Under the pieces are notes generated by a model that made no database searches, was not told the DNA's origin, and saw only the letters and a program-made list of their open reading frames with translations. The position numbers and the translations under genes are program-made. From assembly GCF_964355755.1 (NCBI RefSeq), contig NC_092674.1, positions 13,953,001 to 14,017,000 of the forward strand: DNA of 64,000 nt, given 5' to 3'. This document shows, one piece after another, positions 1 to 11,950 of this stretch. This stretch comes from Antedon mediterranea. Taxonomy: Eukaryota; Echinodermata; Crinoidea; Comatulida; Antedonidae. Each line of letters starts with the position of its first letter. Within the stretch, counting starts at the first letter, position 1.

Positions 1-1484
1 TGAAGAAGTGGCTGTGAGGTGTGTCTGGGTTCTTCTGAAACTTGGGGGTATATTGGCTTCGGTTCATTTACATATGTCAATACGTAATTTTAGAGGTTAC
101 TGATTGGTCCTAAGTTGATCCAGGGGTGTTTAAGTGGAAGTGATTAACGGTATAATAAGGTATTTATATGATGGATGACACTGTCAAATCTGTACTTAAA
201 TAGTGTCAATCTCTCCTGGTTTAACAATGGGAGAGGTCACAAAATTAAGCTAAGTGTTTTCTTTAAGGATTCGATTATAACTAAATGGACTTTTAAAACA
301 TCTGGACAAACTCTCCTCTGGACTTTCTGGGCCAAGTTCGTGAACTTATTTGAATTTTAATACAAAGGTTGATTTCTGAATTATAAAAGTATATCATTAT
401 ATTACAGTATAAATGTTGTTTTCCATAACAGTTTAAAAATATTTGTTTCTGTTGAATTCTTTGATTTAGTTGGGATACTTTAGTTACCCTTGAATGTTTT
501 AACAAGGTTCGTATTCATATAGCCTGGCTGGATTTTTTCCTATGCTAGCTTATAATAGGCTAGGTTCAGGCCCCCTTGCTTGGTTAAAACCAGCTGTGCA
601 AGACTAATGGCGATTTATTTTTAACACGTAAATATGCCTGTTCGGGGGCCTGAGTGACAGCTGACCTGTTATAAAGCTGATTAATTATTTTTTCCTGTCC
701 TAATTAAAGATAGGCCTAGCCTGGCCTAATATATTTTAATAATCATTCATTTTGGAAGGGGAAAAACAGAGTAGGCCAGGCTACAGGTCTAGCTAGGCCT
801 ATATTATTTATAGGCTACATCATCAGCCTAGCAGCCTACCTAGCCTGCCTTATTCAAAGATCTGTAATATACTGTAATAATAGAAAGAAGCTATTATTGT
901 CTGTGACATTAGATATTTAATTATAACAAATGTATATTTCTTTCATATTTGTATTGTATATTTATTATTATTTTGATATGCAATCCCAATCTGAATCAGC
1001 AAATAACATAAATTTCCGTTATCAATCAATAATTTATAATCCAAATTTAAAAAAATACCTTCCAAAAAAATCAATTCAATTACAATTCATATTCATTGTT
1101 CCTTTCTCACAGAACTGTGTTCTGAAAATGTATGAGGAATATATACTATATTTAGAAAAAGAAATAAATAAATTATTCATATTTTATTGCCTGGGTATAC
1201 CTCGACCCTATTTCACCGAATGATTCCTGGTATTATAGTCCAATGTGAATATTTGTAATATATGTTGGTAATAATTTTGCAAGCACGCCTGTCGGAAATG
1301 GGCTATGTGTCTTACACAGATATCTTGTGCTTACATACTCATAAAGAATGTTTAATTCAGGAATTATGATTTTAATTAAACCATATCTGTGTGATTAGTT
1401 TATAGTAAAAATATACAAACGAAATCAAGTACTAGTAGGAACTGTGTTTGTGAATAATTGAATTTGAATTGAATTATACAACAT
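1..1484. other. Noncoding DNA, AGGCCTA-rich patch
   Basis: No credible gene is seen; the short open frames have no recognisable motif. Positions about 530-870 are unusually dense in variants of the words AGGCCTA, TAGGCTA and GCCTAGC, which also recur across the window (for example 22620-22670, 33680-33730 and 36090-36110). The rest is AT-rich sequence, presumably intronic or intergenic. Confidence 0.6.
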
Positions 1485-1704
1485 TTAGACCAACAGGCGT
1501 TGATTCTTGTCCTTCATTCTTGCCAAGAACGTTAATGGGTTGTGGTCAGTTCAAACTACAATTGGAAACGGAGGAGATCCAAGATACACTACAAAGTGCT
1601 TTAACGCTGACATCAAAGCTAATGTCCCCTTCTCAACAGTAGAATAACGCTTCTCGTGCTGGTTGAATTTTCTCGAGTAGAAACACACAGGCTTGTCAAC
1701 ACCC
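1485..1704 (-). pseudogene. Ty3/gypsy RNase H fragment
   Basis: On the minus strand the frame reads ..DKPVCFYSRKF, then KRYSTVEKGTLAL and ALKHFVVYL, an in-frame stop at 1551-1553, then TDHNPLTFLARMKDKNQRLL. This is the RNase H segment that follows reverse transcriptase in Ty3/gypsy Pol; SRK, E and TDHNPL are hallmarks of the family. Only about 70 codons remain. The upstream side is cut by the foldback beginning at 1708, and the downstream side ends in a stop at 1485-1487. No LTR is visible. It could come from the same family as the remnant at 59.3-60.3 kb, which lacks RT and RNase H, but the two cannot be joined from this sequence. Confidence 0.85.
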
Positions 1705-1707
1705 GTG

Positions 1708-1960
1708 TTGAACCCACAAATGTAAAAACGCCCACAAATGTGAAAACAACCACAAATGTGAAAACGCATCACCCACAAATGTGAAAACAACCACAAATGT
1801 GAAAACGCATCACCCACAAATGTGAAAACAACCACAAATGTGAAAACGCATCAACCACAAATGTAATAAACAGCGCCCACAAATGTGAAAACGATCATCG
1901 CCCACAAATGTGATAACGCCCACAAATGTAAAAAAAAATGAGAATTTTTCGGCCACAAAT
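1708..1960 (+). repeat. CCACAAATGTGAAAAC minisatellite, left foldback arm
   Basis: At least a dozen short units share CACAAATGT with spacers such as GAAAACG, GAAAACAAC and GAAAACGCATCA. A higher-order unit of about 41 bp (CCACAAATGTGAAAACAA followed by the CGCATCA variant) repeats three times near 1748-1860. The same array lies inverted at 3580-3838. Confidence 0.9.
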
Positions 1961-2149
1961 GTAAAAAAAAATATCAGATCAAATTTAATGCTAGACTCAA
2001 ACAATTTTGATCGAGGTACTAAATTATATCATGATTGTATTGAGTTGTTTCAATAATTGTTTGTTCACGATACGTCTGTTAGGGTCGTGGTTAACGCGTT
2101 GGATTATTATAATTTGCTGCTCATGCGCGCGATATTTGCACGTTAACTC

Positions 2150-2740
2150 GTTTGTTTAATGAACGTAATAGTTCAAGACAATATTTGTTATTTGCTGCGC
2201 GCGTGCACCATACTTCAAGGTCAAGGCCATGTTATATCATTGTTGCTTCTAGTGTGTGGTTGTTGGCTTACTATTATGTACGTATAGTTATAAGTCGATG
2301 TTCGATGTTTTTTTGCGCGTGTACACGATACTAAAAGGTCAAGGTTAAATTGCTACTTGTATGTAGTGTGTGGTTATTAACTCGTTGGCTTACTGTTATG
2401 TACGTATAGTTCAAGTCGATGCTCGATTCAATGTTTTTATGCGCGTACACGATACCACACGGTCAAGTTCATAATATACTATTGCTACTTGTGGTTGTTA
2501 ATTCGTTGGCTTATTGTTATGTTCGTAGGCTATAGTTCCAAGTCGATATTCGATTCGATGTTGTTTGTGCGCGTGCACGATATTACAACGGTCATGACTT
2601 GTATACCATTGCTACTTGTGGTGTGTGGTTGTTAACTCGTTGGCTTACTGATATGTACGTATAGTTTCAAGTCGAAGTTCGATGTTTTGCGCGCGTGCAC
2701 GATACTACAAGGTCAAGGTTATACAGTGTCGGTGGATGAT
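2150..2740 (+). repeat. About 120-bp satellite units inside foldback arm
   Basis: Five GGTCAAGG-like boxes sit near 2219, 2337, 2461, 2591 and 2711, spaced 118-130 bp. Units share CTCGTTGGCTTACTGTTATG, a TACGTATAGTT block, a GTCGATGTTCGAT block and a GCGCGTGCACGATA block. Inverted relatives lie at 3000-3420. No gene is encoded. Confidence 0.85.
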
Positions 2741-3839
2741 GTATAACGAAAGTTCTGTGAAATTAGACATTTTGTTGGTAGACAATAATGACAATGTTGT
2801 AGTTTGTGTTTTTTTTATTATATTGTGTGCAGTATTAAATTTAAAAGAAGAAGAAGCTGTAAAACCCACAAATTATATAATTTATAATGTATAAGTTCTA
2901 TATATTAGGTTCTAACAATAACAAAATATCCTTTCAATATTATTGTAATGACATACCCTAGCTAGTATGTGTAGCCTATACTATGTATTGAAGATGCATA
3001 CGCGCTTTCTATTGTCTATAATCTGACATCGACTTGGAACTATACGTAGGCCTACATAACAATAAGCCAGCGAGTTAACAACCACAAGTAGCAATAGTAT
3101 ATATGACCTTGACCTTGTGGTATCGTGTACGCGCCCAAAAACATCGAATCGAGCATCGACTTGGAACTATACGTACATAACAGTAAGCCAACGAGTTAAT
3201 AACCACACACTACATAAAGTAGCAATTTAACCTTGACCTTGTTGTATCGTGTGCGCGCGCAAAAAAAAATAACGAACATCGACTTATAACTATACGTACA
3301 TAATAGTAAGCCAACAACCACACACTAGAAGCAAAAATGATATAACATGGCCTTGACCTTGAAGTATGGTGCACGCGCGCAGCAAATAACAAATATTGTC
3401 TTGAACTATTACGTTCATTAAACAAACGAGTTAACGTGCAAATATCGCGCGCACGAGCAGCAAATGATAATAATCCAACGTGTTAACGACGACCCTAACA
3501 GACGTATCGTGAACAAACAACTCAATACAATCATGATATAATGTTTGTCTGAATTTAGCATTAAATTTGATCTGATTTTTTTTCACATTTGTGGGCGAAA
3601 AAGTCTCTCTTTTTTTTACATTTGTGGGCGTTATCACATTTGTGGGCGATGATCGTTTTCACATTTGTGGGCGCTGTTTTCACATTTGTGGTTGATGCGT
3701 TTTCACATTTGTGGTTGTTTTCACATTTGTGGGTGATGCGTTTTCACATTTGTGGTTGTTTTCACATTTGTGGGTGATGCGTTTTCACATTTGTGGTTGT
3801 TTTCACATTTGTGGGCGTTTTCACATTTGTGGGTTCAAC

Positions 3840-6800
3840 AACCCGTGCAGTTCTCGACAATTTAGTTGCAACAAAAATGATCTATAATATGACCCGCGAT
3901 GTGGTTGCTTCATTTAGGTATGTTATTACTGGCACTCCCTTTAAATTGTAAAATTAAACACTTTTTAAATCACACTTAATTATATAGTAATATTATTATT
4001 AATGTAACACTTACATTGGCCTGAAGATCCAATTTAGCACCTTCCTTGAGCAAAATAGTGCAAACATCTGTGTGGCCGTTTTGTGCAGCCAAATTTAAAG
4101 GTGACCACCCATCCTGAAATATTACAAACATTATGTTATAGTAATTTTTCTCTAATCAAACTATTATAATATTGTCCTGATGTGATCAATTAAATATGAC
4201 GTTATAGATTTAAATAATGCTACATTATTAAATTAAATACGTATACATTTGTCTTTCTTGTATAATATTTTTTTATATAAGTGCTTTATAAATGTATAAA
4301 ACAAATAAGTGGGGTTTTTTTGCCTAAAAAGTAAACACTTCATCCGATAGTGAAGGGGCGTTTGAACTGGCAGTTACAGCTAAAATATCCAGACTTCAAA
4401 TTCTGTTCAGGTAACACATTTTGACTGATAAATTCTTACCATTCATGGTTTCATTTTACCGTTACTTGGAGGAGATATATGTATTTTTTAAATGTTTTAT
4501 AAAATCAAATACAAATCTCGATTTATATCCATTTATTGTATCATTTTGCATAAAATACAGTGTTGCTCTACACCACAATACAATGCAAAAACAGAAAACT
4601 AAAGAACCACGAAATATCATTTTCTAACATCCAGTGCCATAAAGGCATATGGTAACAATGATTACGGAATCTATTACGAGATGTGATGGACCTTTTCTTT
4701 GAACCTCAAAATAGTGCATTGGATATGTTGGGTCTTGCAAAATTGAAAGTGTTTCCTCAGTAAAGTCCCTTATAAAATGAATCAAATTGAGATCTGCTTA
4801 ATTATAAGTACTGTAGTCCTATACGTGAAGCATAACTAAAAATACGTTCCAGCTAATTCTTACATGTGGTCCCGGTAAACTATAAAACAATGAATAATTA
4901 AGAATACTCTCAATGACAGATTTATAACAAAAGACGCAGGCCTATGAGTTAACTCCAAAAGATTTGAGTCTACGCAAAAGTAAAGCCTATTTGATACTCT
5001 CAGTAATGAGGTCGTGCCATTTAAGATCACTAGTGATTTATTTGCAATCTCAGCTTCAGAGTGGGTACCGTACCGTAGTTCAATTTTTAAGTTATTTTCC
5101 TTTTTTTATGGGTTACTGTATGGGTTGAAAATACTGTATGGGTTGAAAAAGTCGTAAGAAATTAGTTTATTAGTATAGAGTACTGCAAACCATAATAGTA
5201 GGTAACATTTGTAATTGAGGGCGTTTTATTTAACACGACAAAGCATGCAGACGATTAAAAATGTACAGTATCATAATATAGTAGTATATTTTAAATGTTG
5301 GCATGACATAATACACATTGACAGTTCTTTCTAACAGAGTTTTTTCTCGGGTTACTCGGATGTTATACTTAATTCTTTTTTTATATATTGTAATGCGCCG
5401 TGTTCTTTACGGTATATCTTTACATCGATTGTATTTTATTTTTCAACAAGCCATGCGGAGGATTCATGCAATATCTCTTAGTATTAAAGGGTAACACCAC
5501 GGCTTTAAAATGTATATTGCTTATTATAAAATATAAACCTTTTAATCAACATTGGTAATAACTTTGCTTTATTTTAGACAGTACTCAGGCAAAAGCTAAG
5601 TAGCTTCTTTAAAAGACAATATTACAGTACGCGTGTGAAGTGAACTCATTCGCCTTAAAAATTCTAGTTTAAAAATATAATTAAACTCAACCTTTTAAAT
5701 GGCTGATGATTAGAGATGTGCGCGCATGCAAATTAGCAATATAAATTAATATTTATTTAGGCTAAAGCTAACATTATGTTTCCTATTCGAGAAACGTTGT
5801 TGTTATGGGAACACACTTCTAAGTTGTTGGTGTAACTTCACACTAACGATATATTGAAACATTGTATTAATTAGTCTCCTTTACATGAACCTTTGTCATG
5901 TGCGACGATTTGAAATTCAGATAGTTTTAGTATTGATATTATGTTACTGAGGTGTAGTAGTATGCTACATGCAATGTGGATTGTTGAACATTTTAATTTA
6001 TGATGATACAAAGTATATTATTATTGTAACCGAATTAGTCATGATATACGATGAATTTAAATCAGTTTTTGCATCATGTTATGAGGTACAGTAGTATTAT
6101 ATTATTATTGTAACCAAATTAAAATGTTTGTTGTTATAGAATAAAAATACTGGTACGTATTGGCCGACACTCCACACTAAACATAACTATGCATTTAATA
6201 CTAAACATTGTATTACATTGGCAAGTCAGAATGTTATAATGTACTTGGTATCGAAACTATACTAAATGACCAAAAGGTGACATACATTTTTGTCAAATCA
6301 TATCCTGTTTTGTATCGTTGGATAGATTTAAACTACGAAACAATAATATTGTTTGTACATTATACGTATGATGTAGTCATTATTTGTTTATCATTGAAAG
6401 TAATGGTAAATGTATAATTTGCATAGTGTCCCACATATTTTTAATTCGGTTCTAGTTCGCTATGTGTAAAAGTGAAGATCAAAATAATTAAAATGTTAGA
6501 CTTAATCGTGATCGTTTACCTATAATCATGAATATTATCTCAATGTTAATATTTAAAGTAATCCTTTCTTTATTTTATGTCATTTGACGCAAGCCTAAAT
6601 AATATGAAAGCAATCTTTAGATCTTGTAAAATCGAATGTGTTTTAAAGTATCTAATGATTCAAATTGAGATCTGCTTGAGACCTGCTCTGCTCGTTTGAG
6701 TTCAAACGTGTCCTTTTGTGCCATGTTTATACCCTTACCCTATATTGGTCGTGCCATTTAAGATCACTAGTGATTTATTTACAATCTTCAGATGAGTGGG

Positions 6801-7224
6801 TACCGTATTAATTTCATATTGTAGGTGATTTAACGTTATAAAATATCTTCATTGTTTTCAATTGTTTTCAATTGTTTTCACCTGCTTTGATAGAGACAAT
6901 ACTGTTAATAATTGTTTATTAGTAAACACATAGTGTACCCAAAACCAACCCAGTGTATTTGTGCACATAATAGTGTGTAACATTTGTAATTGAGATCGTT
7001 TTATTTGACACGACAAAGCATGTGAACTCCTGAAAACGTACAGAATCATAATAATGTAGTACATATTGTATTTTGACGTAATGATTGTTGTTGTTTTTTT
7101 AGACCACACTAAGTGGTTGGTGTAACTTCACAATAATGATATAATGAAACATCATAATGTTAGTCACCTTAATATGGTCATATGCCATATACGATGATTT
7201 AAAAATTCAGAGTTTTAATATTAT
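3840..7224. repeat. Intronic module 1, copy A
   Basis: This block surrounds ankyrin exon A and matches DNA around exon E (50970-51632, resuming 54570-55483) and exon F (55900-59250), plus 61350-61892. Shared landmarks are the GTGCAGTTCTCGACAATTT start, the ATGACCCGCGATG box, the CCGTTACTTGGAGGAGATAT box, the ATGCGCCGTG box near 5394, and the GTAACTTCACACTAACGATA box near 5831. Copy A also contains an internal partial repeat: 4790-5300 resembles 6650-7080, including GTCGTGCCATTTAAGATCAC at 5012 and 6749. No coding sequence other than the exon was found. Confidence 0.8.
4015..4113 (-). CDS. Ankyrin-repeat exon A (one 33-aa repeat)
   Basis: The 99-nt exon encodes one ankyrin repeat from DGWSPLNLAAQNGHTD to ..LLKEGAKLDLQAN. 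Borders are visible on the minus strand: TTTCAG before GAT GGG, and GTAAGT immediately after the last AAT codon. It starts and ends in phase 0, so it can be added or skipped without a frameshift. The ankyrin consensus (G at 2, PL at 5-6, AA at 9-10, GH at 13-14, LL at 21-22, GA at 25-26) is kept except that TPLH reads SPLN. Ankyrin repeats are helix-turn-helix protein-binding modules. It is nearly identical to exon E at 51.1 kb, flanking intron included. The rest of the gene lies outside or in other exons of this window. Confidence 0.9.
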
Positions 7225-7226
7225 AG

Positions 7227-8490
7227 TATTACAGTTGAACATTCGTGAGTGGTCACCTCCCGTAGTTTCAAAAGCCCGTTTGTTCTTCATCAAATTAGTG
7301 GACCTCCTGTAAGCAGCCATCTCATGTGTTTTTTTTCTCTTTTGTGAGGTTCACTCAACTTTACTTCATTTCAAAACATAAATAAACAATTTTATTATGT
7401 TTGTATATTATCTTTTTAAATATATACTATTTTCATTCATAGACATAAAGTTTCCTCTTACATCTAAAAAAAAAACTCTGCAAGTTATCATTTATACATT
7501 TACATTACATTTAAACTGAAAACAATATCAATGAATATGGAAAACCAAAAGCAACTCAATAACCGGTTGCTTGTAGAGTATATCATTTTCTATGCTTTTT
7601 TTTTTTACTCTTCTTTTTATTGTTTTCCCCTTTTTTTTATCTTTTTCTTTTTTATTTGCACTATTTACATTTTTGTACAAATTACTTTATTTACAGTAGG
7701 CTTAACCTTCAAAATAAAAATTAATAAAATACATTCATGGTATACTCTTGTGTAAGTATATTTTTAAACATTATCCATGAGTTTTTACAGACTGACTTAT
7801 TTAATTCTGAAAATATTTTTATTTTGTATATAGAATATAGAGCAATTGAGTATAACTTATTTTTTATGTTGCATTCAGACCCAAACATAAGTTTTTCAAA
7901 AGAACAGTTACTATTATCTAACTTTTTAAATATCTCATTGATTTTTTTCCATAATAAGACATTGCTTTTACATTGGAAAAACATGTGCTTTTCATCCTCA
8001 GTTACATCACATAACTCACATTTGTTTGTGTTCTTGATATTCCATTTATATAATTGTACATTTGTTGGTAAAATTCTAAGAAGCAATTTGTAATTTAGTG
8101 GTGCATATTTTTTGTTTTTCTCATTTTTTACTTTTCTTGACCAAATATCAAACCAGTTTGTCCTTTAAATTTCAATCTCTTTTTCCCATTTGGGAATAGT
8201 AATAGGAGCAACAAACATACCTTCTATAAAACTTGAATATATCTGTTTTGTTTTCATCTGAAATATCTTATTTATTTTATAATCATCTGAATTTAATTTA
8301 ACACTATCTCCATTATAATTTTTACGGAAAATTTGTTTACAACACATTAGATTGTTTGTATGGTAGATTACCTCCCTTAAGCGGCCACCCACAAAATTGG
8401 CTGCAGTCGCGTGCGCAAATTTTTCATATTTCTGTAAAGAACATTTCTGTGATTTTAGATGAGATGAGAAAACTACACAGATTTTGATTG
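7227..8490. mobile_element. Pogo/Tigger-like element remnant split by a LINE
   Basis: The left part begins CAGTTGAACATTCGTGAGTG after TA-rich DNA, similar to 39231 (CAGTTGAACCTCCGTAAGAG). Right-hand parts at 8325-8490 match 39275-39600 through TTTGTTTACAACACATTAGA, the TTGTATGGTA box, AAGCGGCCACC and GATGAGATGAGAAAACTACA. CAGTNGAACCTC termini and AGCGGCC words are usual for pogo/Tigger-type Tc1-mariner elements. No transposase frame is visible, and the assignment rests on these terminal words only. The LINE tail at 7721-8325 lies inside it. Confidence 0.45.
7721..8325 (-). pseudogene. LINE reverse-transcriptase C-terminal fragment (L1/Tx1-like)
   Basis: One continuous minus-strand frame, broken only by a stop at 8165-8167, reads KTKQIYSSFIEGMFVAP, PKWEKEIEI-stop-RTNWFDIWSRKV, YAPLNYKLLLRILPTNVQLY, then CELC..H..C and LLWKKI. 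This is the thumb plus the CxxC-H-C zinc-binding region (zf-RVT) at the C-terminus of L1/Tx1-type RT proteins. Catalytic RT motifs are absent, so it is a 5'-truncated copy. Its 5' limit at about 8325 is set by the paralogous sequence at 39.28 kb. Below 7721 the plus strand is T-rich (7595-7660), which may be the A-rich tail of the element. Confidence 0.85.
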
Positions 8491-8535
8491 ACTGAAGAAA
8501 TGATTTGCACATTAATGTAGAATACCTTTTGCACA

Positions 8536-8745
8536 TTTAACGTCAAAACTGATCGTTTTTACATTTAACGGCGAGATGTTCGCACATTTGCGGGTAATGA
8601 ATGTTTACAGATTTTCACATTTGAAGGTAAAATGTTTGCACAATTGTTGTTGTTTGCACATTTGAAGATAAAATGTTAGCACAAATGTGGTTGTTTGCAC
8701 AAACGTGACTTTTTGCACATTTAACGGCTCCACACGGGCACTACA
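8536..8745. repeat. GCACATTT minisatellite
   Basis: About eight degenerate units carry CACATTTAACGG, CACATTTGAAGG, CACATTTGCGGG or CACAAATGTGG, separated by TTTTTG, TGTTTG or AAAATG spacers. The unit resembles the CACATTTGTGGGCG unit of the foldback arms at 3580-3838 but appears once, with no mirrored partner nearby. It abuts the pogo-like remnant. No gene is encoded. Confidence 0.75.
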
Positions 8746-9257
8746 CGAGAGAAGCCCTTGACCAATGTTAGGACCAATCAAGGTACTTTAAACAGTCATG
8801 GCTTATAGTCATCACTCAGATAAATGTAAGAATAAAATGACACTGCTGCCACTACAGACGTCGTATGCATAGTCTATTAAGACTGATGCAGGCCAAAACA
8901 ATAATAAAAAATGCTGTATAAATTTAGTTACACAAATAAAAATATGAAATCATGAGGAGAAACACTCGGGAATTTACCCTCTTAGAATTATATGCATGGC
9001 TAATGCCTCTATGTTAATATTTGAAGTAATCATCGGCTATCGCAGACGCCTACATCGGATGTAGGTATAGGTGTTTACACATGTGTTGGAAAATCAATAT
9101 TCCTTAATAGATCGTATAGATAGATCGTTGTTTCTTTGTTTTACTAAATAATGAAAATAAGGATTTAGTCGAGTCGTCTTTAGATTTGCAAGTAACAGAG
9201 CATTTATTGTGTCCGTTGTCAGATGGTTATTGGATCTGTGTTGTTGATTTCTCCTAA
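8746..9257. other. Noncoding stretch
   Basis: No coding sequence is seen. Positions 8910-9040 (ACACAAATAAAAATATGAAA box, AATATTTGAAGTAATC box) resemble 47590-47720, so this is another duplicated intronic piece. Confidence 0.6.
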
Positions 9258-9480
9258 TACTTATGTAATTAACCGCTTTAAGTCACCCTGCATAGTAGGT
9301 ATTAACAATGTATTAGAACTCTAGGAACTGCCATTTTCCGATATCTACTTTCGACTCAATGTATTTCATTTTTTTTGTATGAATATGAACAGTTTGTCTT
9401 AAATGAAAGTTGAATTGAATTTGAATTGCTTGTTTATTGTATTAACAATTGTCTGTAATTTTAGTATTAATTTGTTTAAC
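9258..9480. repeat. Duplicated intronic block (partner 14665-14890)
   Basis: This block aligns colinearly with 14665-14890: TTAATTAACCGCTTTA/TAATTAACCGCTTTA, GCATAGTAGGTATTAAC, AGTTTGTCTT, TGAATTGNNTGTTTAT and CTGTAATT. The partner block contains the 3' end of the transposase-like reading frame, which makes this copy useful for locating the edge of that element. Confidence 0.8.
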
Positions 9481-10330
9481 ATTTTCTTATGAGGGTTAGT
9501 TTTACAGGAACAACTTGGTACTTTTTTGAAATTTGTTTTGGAAATTAGTGCAATTAAAGCGTAATTTTAATTAATTAATTAATTAATTTAAAATTTAAAT
9601 TCAGCAATCGTCATATTCTATTTGGAATACTACGTCCTGTAAAATGACTAGAATTTACTCATGGTTGTATCATGGTGCCTTTCCACGTGTCATTTTATCG
9701 CATCCCATCCTATTACTATTGAAACCGAATTGAAACATTTTCAAAATGCTTTTTATGATGGTCACAAAATGCCAAGATACATTAAAGAAACGCTCATCGT
9801 TAGATCTATGTATAGTAAAGAGAAATATACAAACAATTATGTTGTTGTGATGTCGTGGGTGAGTGTCAGGTGAGGCGGAGTTCATTCGAGGGAGGCATTT
9901 GTTGGTAACATTTTATAAGAAAATAAATTCCCTTAGATATGAACAAGTACAATACCGTGTTTGATATTATCAAGAAGTGATAACAGTAAACAATTGAATG
10001 AAAATGCCTGGTAAACAAATAGATATAGCAGTAAATGAATTATTCAACAAGTATAAGTGTGTTTGTTTTATAATACAATATTGTGTGTATAAATTTACGT
10101 GGCGGGGTGTTTATTAGAGGGTGGAGGTTGGATATTCCAATGATGTTTTATTGGGGAGGAGGCGTTCATTCAAAACAAATGCGGTATGCCTAATTATTAT
10201 AATCACTACATTATTTAGTTTAAAACCAAATAATGAAAATTATCAGTGGGCTGTTTCGGTATAAATAAAACGTTTGAAACGGCTGGCAACATGTGCCAAA
10301 GCAATGGCGATACAGTAGGCCTAGGCCTAC
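9481..10330. repeat. Intronic module 3, copy 1
   Basis: This matches 30925-31970 and, in part, 44515-44582 with 46589-46770. Landmarks are GAGGGTTAGTTT, CATTTTATCGCATCCCAT, AAAATGCCARGATRCATTA, GATATGAACAA, GGAGGAGGCGTTCATTC, AAATGCGGTA and AAACGGCTGGCAACATG. A (TTAA)n run lies near 9568-9590. Overlapping open frames around 9661-9885 are not real genes. Confidence 0.8.
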
Positions 10331-11181
10331 ATGTCATAGCCGGGAGTGGTATTGGGGTTAAGCTCCCTTTACCTAAAAAATGCTCCCATACGGTGTGCGT
10401 CTCAAATAGCCTCTGACAACTAAAAGACCAACTCCTGGCCTGCACGAATGGCTTAGTTCTTTCTTTAAGCCTGGCGAAACCTGCTTCCTACTGACAGGAG
10501 AAGGGACGAAGGCGAGCCACTGGCGCCTCAAAACCAGAAGCTTACTTGGACAGGTGGAGTTCATCAGCCGTGACAGGCAGTTCACCTAGGAGAAGGAAAA
10601 CTCTGATTTTAAACCTCCGCTGCCTTGCGGCTATATCCATCCTGGAAAAGGCTTCAGGAGTAAACCTCAAGGACAAATCCGGAGTGAAGCCCCTAAGGCG
10701 GTTTGGAACATTGACTCAATCTCTTTCCGGCAGCTTCTGCAGCCAAACTGGTACCATACGTATTGCTCTGCTCTCCTATGGACTTTATCGGTAAAGGCCG
10801 AGAGGGGGATTCTGCTGACTGGGCATCGCAGGGTCCCCATATTTTTCTTCGCCCAGGCGTGCGCCATGGAGAGGTCACTTCAGTGCTGTTGTAAAAAACG
10901 GCTAAAATCAACACGGGAGACAGCAGTTTACGAGTGATAAGCCAAGACCAATTGGCGTAGGTCAAGGCGCTACGGGTTGTCTCCGACGGTGGGAGGGACC
11001 ATCGCAGTCCCACTGGTCAGCTATCGCCCGCCTCAAGCCGAGCAGCCCTCGGCCAGTAAGATGCTGACCCGCCACAGTCTGCCTGCTTCAATGGGTGCTT
11101 GGAGCTTAGGATTCTTCCGACAAGCGGACTGTAACTACTGCACCAGGCAAAAGATTAAAGAAAAGACTAAAGAATACTACC

Positions 11182-11950
11182 TTGCGATTTGCAAGCTGGA
11201 ATGTCAGGACCATGTGTCCTGGCTTTTCAAACGACCCACGAACGACCAATGACTTAAGAAAGACAGCTATCATCAACCGTGAGCTCAAGAGGCTCAACAT
11301 CGATATCGCTGCATTACAGGAGACAAGACTTCCCTCGGATGGCAGTATAAGAGAAAGGGACTACACGTTCTTTTGGCAGGGGTTGGAACCTGACCAACCA
11401 CGACTCCATGGAGTGGGGTTTGCTGTTAGAAACTCTCTTGTAGCATCAGTCGAACCACCATCCAAGGGCACCGCCCGAATCCTCTCACTCCGCCTATCAA
11501 CATCTTCGGGCACAGTAAACATCTTGAGCATCTATGCACCAACTCTTTGCTCAACACCCGAGTCTAAAGATGAGTTTTATGAAGAGCTGGACTCTGCCAT
11601 CAGAGGAATCACAGACACAGAACATCTGTATTTGCTTGGCGACTTCAACGCCCGTGTAGGATCTGACCATTATTCCTGGCCCAGGAGCATTGGACATTTT
11701 GGTGTAGGAAGACTAAATGAGAATGGCCAGAGGCTTCTGGAGCTCTGCAGTTATCATGACCTCTGCATTACCAACACATTCTTCTCCACCAAGCCTCAGC
11801 ACAAAGTGTCCTGGCGACATCCAAGATCTCACCACTGGCATCAACTAGATCTCGTCATCACTCGAAGATCTTACTTAAATTACGTAAACATCACTTGCAG
11901 TTACCATAGTGCATACTGCGATACTGATCACTCTATGGTGCGCACACAGT
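11182..11950 (+). pseudogene. LINE endonuclease domain (EEP/APE-like)
   Basis: The frame codes for an endonuclease/exonuclease/phosphatase domain that nicks target DNA for target-primed reverse transcription. Catalytic signposts appear in order: SWNVRT (N at residue 7), LQETRLP (E near 47), LLGDFNARVG, HQLDLVITRR and DTDHSMV. All expected EEP residues appear present. The frame then runs out of register at about 11945-11950 in an ACACAGTGTGTC tract, while family-like sequence (CLKPKQIHR) continues in another frame. EN and RT were therefore probably one ORF that a small indel in the GT run has split. The start is an ATG at 11182; an upstream start cannot be excluded. Confidence 0.88.

Larger units (their letters stand above)
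1708..3838. mobile_element. Foldback element with long composite inverted arms
   Basis: The left end TTGAACCCACAAATGT is mirrored at 3823-3838, and the arms stay complementary for about 1 kb. Each arm has three zones. The outermost is a minisatellite of CCACAAATGTGAAAAC words (1708-1960, inverse 3580-3838). Next is a unique block (about 1985-2130, inverse 3425-3570). Innermost is a satellite of about 120-bp units (2150-2740 with five GGTCAAGG boxes; 3000-3420 with three inverted boxes). The loop is roughly 2745-2990. The flanks acacccgtg and caacccgtg look like a decayed 9-bp target duplication. No transposase gene is seen. The architecture resembles Drosophila FB elements; calling it mobile is inference. 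Confidence 0.8.

Noticed and set aside
1810-2004. Open frames with repeated HICG / FTFVG peptides at 1551-2004 and 3589-3777
   Set aside because: They are minisatellite translations in the foldback arms; only the RNase H part below 1704 is genuine coding ancestry.
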